Positions 13,839 through 21,541 of a stretch of 64,000 nucleotides of DNA are shown piece by piece. Where the stretch lies: the NCBI GenBank assembly GCA_935421135.1, contig OW285194.1:434001-498000 (forward strand), in the 5' to 3' direction. A program made the translations under genes and the position numbers. Positions within the stretch are counted from its first letter, which is position 1; the number at the start of each line of letters is the position of its first letter. The notes under the pieces were generated by a model. It saw only the letters and a program-made list of their open reading frames with translations, made no database searches and was not told the origin of the DNA. The DNA is from Bugulina stolonifera. Taxonomy: Eukaryota > Bryozoa > Gymnolaemata > Cheilostomatida > Bugulidae.

Positions 13839-15889
13839 TCAATAAAACATGACTTTGCATGCAATATACAACTTTGCAAACATGTAAGATAATGGCAGAT
13901 TTGTGATTTTTGTCAAATTCACTTGAGTTATTAGTTTGTAAACTAGTAGAAGATGTTCAATATTGCATAAAAGTAAGTTTTCAGTGTGTTTTATACCAAA
14001 TTGCTGTCTGTAACAATGTGTTTCATTCACTTTTGCAATGTTCAGAATGCATAATTTGAATGAAAATCAATAAAACATGACTTTGCATGCAATATACAAC
14101 CTTGCAAACATGTAAGATAATGTCAGATTTGTGATTTTTGTCAAATTCACTTGAGTTATTAGTTTGTAAACTAGTAGAAGATGTTCAATATTGCATAAAA
14201 GTAAGTTTTCAGTGTGTTTTGTACCAAATTGCTGTCTGTAACAATGTGTTTCATTCACTTTTGCAATGTTCAGAGTGCAAAATTTGAATGAAACTCAATA
14301 AAACTTGACTTTGCATGCAATATACAACTTTGCAAACATGCAAGATAATGTCAGATTTGTGATTTTTGTCAAATTCACTTGAGTTATTAGTTTGTAAACT
14401 AGTAGAAGATGTTCAATATTGCATAAAAGTAAGTTTTCAGTGTGTTTTGTGCCAAATTGCTGTCTGTAACAATGTGTTTCATTCACTTTTGCAATAATCA
14501 GAGTGCATAATTTGAGTGAAAATCACTAAAACATGACTTTGCATGCAATATTCAACTTTGCAAACATCAAACATAATGTCTGATTTGCGATTTTTGACAA
14601 ATTAACTTGAGGTATTAGTTTGTAAACTAGTAGAAGATGTTCAATATTTCATAAAAGTATGTTTTCAGTGTGATTTGTACCAAATTGCTGTCTGTAACAA
14701 TGTGTTTCATTCACTTTTGCAATGTTCAGAATGCATAATTTGAATGAAAATCAATGAAACATGACTTTGCATGCAATATTCAACTTTGCAAACATGAAAC
14801 ATAATGTCAGATTTGTGATTTTTGTCAAATTCACTTCAGTTATTAGTTTGTAAACTAGTAGAAGATGTTCAATATTGCATAAAAGTAAGTTTTCAGTGTG
14901 TTTTGTTCCAAACTGCTGTCTGTAACAATGTGTTTCATTCACTTTTGCAATGTTCAGAGTGCATAATTTGAATGAAAATCAATAAAACATGACTTTGCAT
15001 GCAATATACAACTTTGCAAACATGTAAGATAATGGCAGATTTGTGATTTTTGTCAAATTCACTTGAGTTATTAGTTTGTAAACTAGTAGAAGATGTTCAA
15101 TATTGCATAAAAGTAAGTTTTCAGTGTGTTTTATACCAAATTGCTGTCTGTAACAATGTGTTTCATTCACTTTTGCAATGTTCAGAATGCATAATTTGAA
15201 TGAAAATCAATAAAACATGACTTTGCATGCAATATACAACTTTGCAAACATGTAAGATAATGGCAGATTTGTGATTTTTGTCAAATTCACTTGAGTTATT
15301 AGTTTGTAAACTAGTAGAAGATGTTCAATATTGCATAAAAGTAAGTTTTCAGTGTGTTTTGTACCAAATTGCTGTCTGTAACAATGTGTTTCATTCACTT
15401 TTGCAATGTTCAGAATGCATAATTTGAATGAAAATCAATAAAACATGACTTTGCATGCAATATACAACTTTGCAAACATGTAAGATAATGTCAGTTTTGT
15501 GATTTTTGTCAAATTCACTTCAGTTATTAGATTGTAAACTAGTAGAAGATGTTCAATATTGCATAAAAGTAAGTTTTCAGTGTGTTTTGTACCAAATTGC
15601 TGTCTGTAACAATGTGTTTCATTCACTTTTGCAATAATCAGAGTGCATAATTTGAGTGAAAATCACTAAAACATGACTTTGCATGCAATATACAACTTTG
15701 CAAACATGTAAGATAATGTCAGATTTGTGATTTTTGTCAAATTCACTTCAGTTATTAGATTGTAAACTAGTAGAAGATGTTCAATATTGCATAAAAGTAA
15801 GTTTTAAGTGTGTTTTGTACCAAATTGCTGTCTGTAACAATGTGTTTCATTCACTTTTGCAATGTTCAGAGGCATAATTTGAATGAAAA
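13839..15889. repeat. 9-monomer subunit (2,051 bp), first in unit 2
   Basis: Counterpart of 7002-9052 at an offset of 6,837 bp, with the same order of monomer classes. Confidence 0.85.
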
Positions 15890-17940
15890 TCAATAAAACA
15901 TGACTTTGCATGCAATATACAACTTTGCAAACATGTAAGATAATGGCAGATTTGTGATTTTTGTCAAATTCACTTGAGTTATTAGTTTGTAAACTAGTAG
16001 AAGATGTTCAATATTGCATAAAAGTAAGTTTTCAGTGTGTTTTATACCAAATTGCTGTCTGTAACAATGTGTTTCATTCACTTTTGCAATGTTCAGAATG
16101 CATAATTTGAATGAAAATCAATAAAACATGACTTTGCATGCAATATACAACCTTGCAAACATGTAAGATAATGTCAGATTTGTGATTTTTGTCAAATTCA
16201 CTTGAGTTATTAGTTTGTAAACTAGTAGAAGATGTTCAATGTTGCATAAAAGTAAGTTTTCAGTGTGTTTTGTACCAAATTGCTGTCTGTAACAATGTGT
16301 TTCATTCACTTTTGCAATGTTCAGAGTGCAAAATTTGAATGAAACTCAATAAAACTTGACTTTGCATGCAATATACAACTTTGCAAACATGCAAGATAAT
16401 GTCAGATTTGTGATTTTTGTCAAATTCACTTGAGTTATTAGTTTGTAAACTAGTAGAAGATGTTCAATATTGCATAAAAGTAAGTTTTCAGTGTGTGTTG
16501 TGCCAAATTGCTGTCTGTAACAATGTGTTTCATTCACTTTTGCAATAATCAGAGTGCATAATTTGAGTGAAAATCACTTAAACATGACTTTGCATGCAAT
16601 ATTCAACTTTGCAAACATCAAACATAATGTCTGATTTGCGATTTTTGACAAATTAACTTGAGGTATTAGTTTGTAAACTAGTAGAAGATGTTCAATATTT
16701 CATAAAAGTATGTTTTCAGTGTGATTTGTACCAAATTGCTGTCTGTAACAATGTGTTTCATTCACTTTTGCAATGTTCAGAATGCATAATTTGAATGAAA
16801 ATCAATGAAACATGACTTTGCATGCAATATTCAACTTTGCAAACATGAAACATAATGTCAGATTTGTGATTTTTGTCAAATTCACTTCAGTTATTAGTTT
16901 GTAAACTAGTAGAAGATGTTCAATATTGCATAAAAGTAAGTTTTCAGTGTGTTTTGTTCCAAACTGCTGTCTGTAACAATGTGTTTCATTCACTTTTGCA
17001 ATGTTCAGAGTGCATAATTTGAATGAAAATCAATAAAACATGACTTTGCATGCAATATACAACTTTGCAAACATGTAAGATAATGGCAGATTTGTGATTT
17101 TTGTCAAATTCACTTGAGTTATTAGTTTGTAAACTAGTAGAAGATGTTCAATATTGCATAAAAGTAAGTTTTCAGTGTGTTTTATACCAAATTGCTGTCT
17201 GTAACAATGTGTTTCATTCACTTTTGCAATGTTCAGAATGCATAATTTGAATGAAAATCAATAAAACATGACTTTGCATGCAATATACAACTTTGCAAAC
17301 ATGTAAGATAATGGCAGATTTGTGATTTTTGTCAAATTCACTTCAGTTATTAGTTTGTAAACTAGTAGAAGATGTTCAATATTGCATAAAAGTAAGTTTT
17401 CAGTGTGTTTTGTACCAAATTGCTGTCTGTAACAATGTGTTTCATTCACTTTTGCAATGTTCAGAATGCATAATTTGAATGAAAATCAATAAAACATGAC
17501 TTTGCATGCAATATACAACTTTGCAAACATGTAAGATAATGGCAGATTTGTGATTTTTGTCAAATTCACTTCAGTTATTAGTTTGTGAACTAGTAGAAGA
17601 TGTTCAATATTGCATAAAAGTAAGTTTTCAGTGTGTTTTGTACCAAATTGCTGTCTGTAACAATGTGTTTCATTCACTTTTGCAATGTTCAGAATGCATA
17701 ATTTGAATGAAAATCAATAAAACATGACTTTGCATGCAATATACAACTTTGCAAACATGTAAGATAATGTCAGATTTGTGATTTTTGTCAAATTCACTTC
17801 AGTTATTAGATTGTAAACTAGTAGAAGATGTTCAATATTGCATAAAAGTAAGTTTTAAGTGTGTTTTGTACCAAATTGCTGTCTGTAACAATGTGTTTCA
17901 TTCACTTTTGCAATGTTCAGAGGCATAATTTGAATGAAAA
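15890..17940. repeat. 9-monomer subunit (2,051 bp), second in unit 2
   Basis: Counterpart of 9053-11103. It carries the same private CAATGTTGCAT and GTTTGTGAACTAG variants, so the tandem pair of 9-monomer units existed before the 30-monomer unit was duplicated. Confidence 0.85.
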
Positions 17941-18090
17941 TCAATAAAACATGACTTTGCATGCAATATACAACTTTGCAAACATGTAAGATAATGGCAG
18001 ATTTGTGATTTTTGTCAAATTCACTTGAGTTATTAGTTTGTAAACTAGTAGAAGATGTTCAATATTGCATAAAAGTAAGTTTTCAGTGTG
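17941..18090. repeat. Left part of the monomer split by the retrotransposon
   Basis: The first 150 bp of a P/I-class monomer, ending in TTTTCAGTGTG. The remaining 78 bp resume at 21464 with TTTTGTACC. The two parts sum to exactly 228 bp once the duplicated GTGTG is counted once, so the insertion removed no array sequence. Confidence 0.93.
18086..18090. repeat. Target-site duplication, left copy (GTGTG)
   Basis: GTGTG directly precedes the 5' LTR and recurs after the 3' LTR at 21459-21463. Intact monomers carry it once, in TTTTCAGTGTGTTTTG. Five bases is the usual BEL/Pao duplication length. Because the site and the LTR start both contain TG repeats, a 3-bp duplication with the LTR starting two bases earlier is also possible. 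Confidence 0.85.
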
Positions 18091-18239
18091 TGTAGTGAAA
18101 CTATAACAGGTGCTCTTTGACGCAATGCGCCTGGCCATCTGGCTGAGTGCAGTTGTACCGTTGCGCTCTTTGACCCTTGACTTTGCGTCGGGCGCGGCGC
18201 GATGTGTGGGCAGACTCGTCTGCTGCACAGTTTGTGTTT
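18091..18239 (+). promoter_or_regulatory. Putative U3 / promoter part of the 5' LTR
   Basis: CpG-rich sequence including GCGTCGGGCGCGGCGCG, in an otherwise CpG-poor region, with two copies of GCTCTTTGAC 53 bp apart. I see no TATA box 25-35 bases before 18240. The boundary at 18240 is inferred from the end of the inverted LTR copy, which would correspond to the capped 5' end of the RNA if that copy is derived from cDNA. Confidence 0.5.
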
Positions 18240-18322
18240 GACTCTTGGCGTAGACAGTTGAGTTTATTTTTGTATCTTAATCTAGTAAAACATGTATTTA
18301 AAGATTGAAAGGAAGCTAATAG

Positions 18323-18420
18323 GTAGGAAGCTAAAAGGAAGCTAATATTATTTGATCATAGTAATACTTCTTTGTTATAACATACATGATGTTTTATTGT
18401 TGTTCCTTTTTTGTTTCCAG
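18323..18420 (+). other. Probable intron inside the 5' LTR (98 bp)
   Basis: Begins GTAGGA after CTAATAG and ends in a pyrimidine tract TTCCTTTTTTGTTTCCAG. A branch-point-like TTATAAC lies at 18375-18381, about 40 bases before the acceptor. Direct support comes from the element itself: the inverted LTR copy at 18521-18610 joins the bases on either side of exactly this interval, with seven matching bases beyond the acceptor. The same interval is present in the 3' LTR (21261-21358). Confidence 0.8.
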
Positions 18421-18450
18421 TCTTGACGGTGTCATTTTGCCAATAAGAAT

Positions 18451-18470
18451 AATAAAACTTGGTAAATAAA
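18451..18470 (+). terminator. AATAAA polyadenylation signals, 5' LTR
   Basis: Two AATAAA hexamers at 18451-18456 and 18465-18470. In the 3' LTR the same pair at 21389 and 21403 would direct 3' end formation of the element RNA. Confidence 0.55.
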
Positions 18471-18520
18471 GATACCAGTGAAGATTCATGCTAAACCCAA
18501 GAATACGCAGTTTTACTATA

Positions 18521-18610
18521 GTCAAGACTATTAGCTTCCTTTCAATCTTTAAATACATGTTTTACTAGATTAAGATACAAAAATAAACTCAACTGTCTAC
18601 GCCAAGAGTC
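18521..18610 (-). repeat. Inverted, intron-less copy of an LTR segment at the primer-binding position
   Basis: These 90 bases are the exact reverse complement of 18240-18322 (83 bases) joined to 18421-18427 (7 bases). They start at the first base after the LTR, where a tRNA-complementary primer-binding site is expected, and end directly before the ATG of the pol-derived frame (base 18611 also matches, so the edge is ambiguous by one base). The 98 bases absent relative to the LTR are a GT...AG interval, so the copy appears to derive from a spliced RNA. In the element transcript this segment would pair with the 5' leader to form a near-90-bp hairpin with a 93-nt loop. I see no tRNA-like primer site. 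Confidence 0.93.
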
Positions 18611-20584
18611 ATGAAGTTTATGGACATTATGGGTAACAATATAAAACAAGATGAAACTGGTTACTATACGATGCCATTGCCATTAAAGGCCAACTTCGTA
18701 CTACCTGATAATCGCTGGGTTTCCGAAAAGAGATTCAATAGCCTAACAAGACGCCTAAAAAAGGATCCAGAGTACGACAAAACATACAGAGAACTCATGC
18801 ATGGACGCATTAACAGAGGAGAAGCCGAGCTTGTTAAACAGCATGACTCTAATCTTGTATGGTACCTGCCTCATCACGGTGTCACCTATCCGAAAAAACC
18901 AGGTAAGGTGCGCGTTGTATGGGACTGCAGCGCACGATGCAATGGTCTGTCTCTCAATGATATATTATTGCAAGGACCAGACATGAACAACACACTACTA
19001 GGTGTTTTGCTTCGCTTTCGGCTAGGAGAGATTGCTATTTCTTGCGATATAGAGAAGATGTTCTTTCAGTTTAGAGTACCTCCGGAACATAGAGATCTTC
19101 TGAGATTCTTGTGGTTCGATGATGAAGGAAATGTAACTGACTACAGAATGAAAGTTCACCTCTTTGGAGCTGTCAGCTCACCGTCATGTGCAATATATGG
19201 ACTCAAGAGGCTAGCCATCGACTATGGATCCAAGTATCCCAAAGCACGGGCGTTCATAGAAAACAACTTCTATGTGGATGATGGACTGGTATCAACGGAC
19301 TCCACAGACGAGGCTATTAAGATAGCACAACAGTCGATAGAAATGTGTAAAGAAGCCAATATTCGTCGTTGTAAATTCACTAGCACCAGTCAAGCTGTAT
19401 TAGATCAAATACCTGCTTCTGAGCGCACTATAGAGGCCTCAACTCAAGAACTACTACCACAGATTAGCTCTGCTCTAGGAGTTACCTGGCAGATCGACAA
19501 CGACGAGTTTAGCTTCAGACTTGAACTCAAAGACGCACCACTTAGCAGGAAAGGGATTCTCTCGACTGTCAGCTCGATACATGACCCTCTAGAATTAATG
19601 TTCTCTACACCCCTTCAGGGTAAACAAATTCTAAAGAAAATTTGTGAGCCAGGGAAAGAATGGGATGATGAGCCACCAGATGGAATCAGAGCTGGGTGGC
19701 AAAACTGGAGAACCGGTGTTATGACTCGTGAACAAGTAAAGTTCTTGAGATACACAAAACCGAAAGGGTTAGGTGAAGTTATTGTTCAAAAACTGCATCA
19801 CTTTACTGATGTCAGCGAGTCTGGCTATGGATGCACTTCGTACTTACATCAGCTGAGTAAGAAAGGAGCTTGTACTGAACTGAAGAAGGCTCTTAAAGAA
19901 ATGGATGATGGTAAACTCAAAGACTTTGTCTCCCAGAACATGATTAACTACAGATTTAACCCACCTTCAGCATCTCATGCCGGAGGAGTGTGGGAACGAC
20001 AGATACGGACAATCAGGAATATTCTCAAAACCATGTTGATTGGGCTAACACACCCACCAGATAGCACAACTATGCTTGTATTTCTCTATGAAGCAATGGC
20101 TATTGTAAACAGCCGACCACTATCCAACCACACTTTGAATGACCCAACCTCACAGAGACCACTGACTCCTAATGATATCCTGATCATGAAGACATCTGTG
20201 ATGGTTCCATTACCTGGAAAATTTGATGATAGCTACCCAAAGAAGAGATGGCGTTACGTTCAGAGTCTATGTGGTATGTTCTGGAAACGATGGAGGGAAG
20301 AGTATCTCACTCAACTAAAGGCGCGTCAGAAGTGGCACTCACCCCGGCGCAACCTGCAGAAAGGAGACCTGGTCATGATAAAGGAGGATAATGAGCTCCG
20401 TGGTCATTGGCCTGTAGGAGTGGTTGACAGTGTAAATCCTGGAGCTGATGGGCTAGTGAGGAGAGTAATGATAGCTCTTAGTGCCACACTAGACTCCAAG
20501 GGAAAACAAGTTGGTGACTACCAGCTGCTAGAGAGACCAATACAAAAGGTGGTTCTGTTGATGGAAAACTCTACAGACGTTTAA
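18611..20584 (+). CDS. BEL/Pao pol remnant: reverse transcriptase fused to integrase C-terminal part (657 aa)
   Basis: One uninterrupted frame from an ATG that directly follows the inverted LTR segment, so this start is probably accidental; the sequence resembles the interior of a polyprotein (GYYTMPLPLK near residue 17). Domains in order: reverse transcriptase about residues 60-290, with motif A aspartate D146 (SCDIEKMFFQF), FGAVSSPSCA at 185-194 and YVDD at 221-224; a Pao-type A17 segment about 311-390 (GILSTVSSIHDPL); the start of RNase H with aspartate D400 (FTDVSESGYG); then an abrupt in-frame jump near residue 418 into integrase (GACTELKKALKE), with the last catalytic acid E462 in GGVWERQIR; and a DUF5641-like C-terminal part about 545-650. 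Gag, protease, most of RNase H, the zinc-binding integrase domain and the first two acids of its DDE triad are absent. Full BEL/Pao polyproteins are far longer. The RT could be catalytic, but the product cannot integrate DNA by itself, and the upstream hairpin would hinder translation. Confidence 0.9.
   Translation: MKFMDIMGNNIKQDETGYYTMPLPLKANFVLPDNRWVSEKRFNSLTRRLKKDPEYDKTYRELMHGRINRGEAELVKQHDSNLVWYLPHHGVTYPKKPGKVRVVWDCSARCNGLSLNDILLQGPDMNNTLLGVLLRFRLGEIAISCDIEKMFFQFRVPPEHRDLLRFLWFDDEGNVTDYRMKVHLFGAVSSPSCAIYGLKRLAIDYGSKYPKARAFIENNFYVDDGLVSTDSTDEAIKIAQQSIEMCKEANIRRCKFTSTSQAVLDQIPASERTIEASTQELLPQISSALGVTWQIDNDEFSFRLELKDAPLSRKGILSTVSSIHDPLELMFSTPLQGKQILKKICEPGKEWDDEPPDGIRAGWQNWRTGVMTREQVKFLRYTKPKGLGEVIVQKLHHFTDVSESGYGCTSYLHQLSKKGACTELKKALKEMDDGKLKDFVSQNMINYRFNPPSASHAGGVWERQIRTIRNILKTMLIGLTHPPDSTTMLVFLYEAMAIVNSRPLSNHTLNDPTSQRPLTPNDILIMKTSVMVPLPGKFDDSYPKKRWRYVQSLCGMFWKRWREEYLTQLKARQKWHSPRRNLQKGDLVMIKEDNELRGHWPVGVVDSVNPGADGLVRRVMIALSATLDSKGKQVGDYQLLERPIQKVVLLMENSTDV
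19855..19875 (+). other. Deletion junction joining RNase H to integrase
   Basis: At about codon 418 the frame passes from the first strand of RNase H (SYLHQLSKK) to sequence that in BEL/Pao elements follows the DNG-containing second acidic motif of integrase (GACTELKKALKE). Judged from family architecture, the rest of RNase H and the front two thirds of integrase were removed in frame. The exact breakpoint cannot be fixed without an intact relative. Confidence 0.75.
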
Positions 20585-21020
20585 GATAATTATGTAAGAT
20601 TCCTAATTGTATATACATGTAGGTGTTATTTCTTTGTATTCTGTGCATATTTCGTTAACCGATTTGGTGTTCACATGTGGTGTTATCTTATTACATGCAC
20701 AGCAACATCCGAGTTTCAATTTTTTTTGTTCTAAGATATGTACATATAAATCTTACTGTCTGTTTTGCTACATTGTTATGTCGTTAGGTGATATATATTT
20801 GTATATATCTGCTGTTTTGATGCATAATCATTGAATCTGATGGTTTTCTAGTTTTTATGTGTATACATACCACATACATGTATGAGTCAGTAGTAATATT
20901 TTATGCAATTATGGTACATTCTTATGAAAACCTCCCGTTATACATGTCTCATATCATTGGTCCTCAAATATTCACTTTGTTGGCTGTTCTTTAGTTGCTT
21001 GAGAAATCGGAGCGATTTCT
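20585..21020 (+). other. 3' untranslated internal region of the retrotransposon
   Basis: 436 bp between the pol-derived stop codon and the G-tract before the 3' LTR. It is AT-rich and contains several TACATGTA-like palindromes. An open frame of 75 codons at 20607-20834 has no recognisable domain. I see no envelope-like gene. Confidence 0.7.
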
Positions 21021-21028
21021 GGGGGGTG
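21021..21028 (+). promoter_or_regulatory. Putative polypurine tract (GGGGGGTG)
   Basis: A run of six G, then TG, abuts the 3' LTR start at 21029, the position where plus-strand DNA synthesis is primed. The tract is short. If the LTR is taken to start at TGTGTAG (21027), the G run touches it directly. Confidence 0.55.
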
Positions 21029-21260
21029 TGTAGTGAAACTATAACAGGTGCTCTTTGACGCAATGCGCCTGGCCATCTGGCTGAGTGCAGTTGTACCGTT
21101 GCGCTCTTTGACCCTTGACTTTGCGTCGGGCGCGGCGCGATGTGTGGGCAGACTCGTCTGCTGCACAGTTTGTGTTTGACTCTTGGCGTAGACAGTTGAG
21201 TTTATTTTTGTATCTTAATCTAGTAAAACATGTATTTAAAGATTGAAAGGAAGCTAATAG

Positions 21261-21358
21261 GTAGGAAGCTAAAAGGAAGCTAATATTATTTGATCATAGT
21301 AATACTTCTTTGTTATAACATACATGATGTTTTATTGTTGTTCCTTTTTTGTTTCCAG
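21261..21358 (+). other. Probable intron interval in the 3' LTR (98 bp)
   Basis: Exact counterpart of 18323-18420. In a transcript from the 5' LTR this interval precedes the polyadenylation signals and could also be spliced. Its presence in both LTRs means the LTR template itself kept the intron. Confidence 0.65.
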
Positions 21359-21388
21359 TCTTGACGGTGTCATTTTGCCAATAAGAAT

Positions 21389-21408
21389 AATAAAACTTGG
21401 TAAATAAA
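21389..21408 (+). terminator. AATAAA polyadenylation signals, 3' LTR
   Basis: AATAAA at 21389-21394 and 21403-21408. These are the likely signals for 3' end formation of the retrotransposon RNA. Confidence 0.6.
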
Positions 21409-21458
21409 GATACCAGTGAAGATTCATGCTAAACCCAAAAATACGCAGTTTTACTATA

Positions 21459-21463
21459 GTGTG
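21459..21463. repeat. Target-site duplication, right copy (GTGTG)
   Basis: Matches 18086-18090 and is followed by TTTTGTACC, which continues the interrupted monomer in the correct phase. Confidence 0.85.
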
Positions 21464-21541
21464 TTTTGTACCAAATTGCTGTCTGTAACAATGTGTTTCA
21501 TTCACTTTTGCAATGTTCAGAATGCATAATTTGAATGAAAA

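Larger units (their letters stand above)
11104..17940. repeat. 30-monomer higher-order repeat, copy 2 (6,837 bp)
   Basis: Second full copy of the 6.84-kb unit, directly adjoining the first. It has the same order of monomer classes, the same 227-bp copies and the same private substitutions. Its own private change is ATCACTTAAACATG at about 16574, where the first copy has ATCACTAAAACATG. A third unit starts at 17941 but is cut after 150 bp by the retrotransposon, and the array beyond does not continue the expected order. Confidence 0.92.
1..18090. repeat. Left satellite array, 228-bp monomer, about 79 copies
   Basis: Head-to-tail array of an AT-rich monomer with a period of 228 bp. The landmark CATGACTTTGCATGCAAT recurs every 228 bases, with occasional 227-bp copies. 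All copies lie in the same orientation. Neighbouring monomers differ at about 5-15 positions, while monomers one higher-order period apart are almost identical. Main left-array classes are: P (GATAATGGCAG); N (GATAATGTCAGTTTTG with TTAGATTG); I (P with TTTTATACC); RL (CAACCTTGC); S (CAAACATCAAACATAATG with GTATGTTTTCAG); M (CAAACATGAAACAT); and a 227-bp class ending CAGAGGCATAA. I see no gene anywhere in this stretch. A centromeric or heterochromatic role is inference from the organisation alone. Confidence 0.98.
18091..18520 (+). repeat. 5' long terminal repeat (430 bp)
   Basis: Starts TGTAGTGAAACT and ends AGTTTTACTATA. These termini form an imperfect inverted repeat matching at 10 of 12 positions. 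The end is TA rather than the usual CA. The copy is identical to 21029-21458 except G for A at 18501. Contents in order are a CpG-rich segment (about 18112-18215) with the repeated decamer GCTCTTTGAC (18112 and 18165), a segment copied in inverted form after the LTR (18240-18322), a probable intron (18323-18420), two AATAAA signals (18451 and 18465) and a short tail. Confidence 0.95.
18091..21458 (+). mobile_element. BEL/Pao LTR retrotransposon, internally rearranged, young
   Basis: A 3,368-bp element made of two 430-bp LTRs around a 2,508-bp internal region, flanked by GTGTG on both sides. The superfamily call rests on the encoded protein: a BEL/Pao reverse transcriptase with YVDD, a Pao-type (peptidase A17) segment, the integrase WERQIR region and the C-terminal DUF5641-like segment. 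Gag, protease, most of RNase H and the N-terminal and central integrase are missing. The normal primer-binding site is replaced by an inverted LTR segment. The LTRs differ at only one of 430 positions (G at 18501, A at 21439), so the insertion is recent. An element this defective must have used proteins supplied by relatives elsewhere in the genome. Its G+C-rich LTR stands out sharply from the satellite. Confidence 0.95.
21029..21458 (+). repeat. 3' long terminal repeat (430 bp)
   Basis: Identical to the 5' LTR except A at 21439 where the 5' copy has G. It retains the same 98-bp probable intron (21261-21358) and the AATAAA pair (21389 and 21403). A minus-strand open frame crossing its G+C-rich part has no family features and is incidental. 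Confidence 0.95.

Noticed and set aside
1..18090. CRISPR array
   Set aside because: The repeat is a 228-bp satellite with no short constant repeat separated by unique spacers, and the context is eukaryotic.
17941..18228. Minus-strand 95-codon frame running from the LTR into the satellite
   Set aside because: It is a chance fusion of an antisense LTR frame with the satellite frame across the insertion boundary. The LTR part also occurs alone at 20972-21166. There is no domain and no reason to expect translation.
18451..18470. AATAAA words in each satellite monomer as functional polyadenylation signals
   Set aside because: CAATAAAAC occurs in most monomers, but AT-rich sequence yields AATAAA often and there is no transcription unit in the array. 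Only the LTR copies have a context that supports a role.
18521..18610. Simple hairpin or terminator, or ordinary inverted repeat made by DNA breakage
   Set aside because: A plain DNA inversion would keep the 98 bp between 18323 and 18420. Their exact absence at GT...AG borders favours an RNA intermediate. A later deletion from an ordinary inverted copy remains possible but would need to hit both splice sites by chance.
18801..18986. Plus-strand 61-codon frame inside the pol-derived coding region
   Set aside because: It is an out-of-frame shadow of the reverse transcriptase reading frame.
20607..20834. 75-codon plus-strand frame after pol as an envelope-like or accessory gene
   Set aside because: It is short and rich in hydrophobic and aromatic residues from AT-rich sequence. 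It has no clear signal peptide followed by an ectodomain and no family resemblance. BEL/Pao elements usually lack a third gene.
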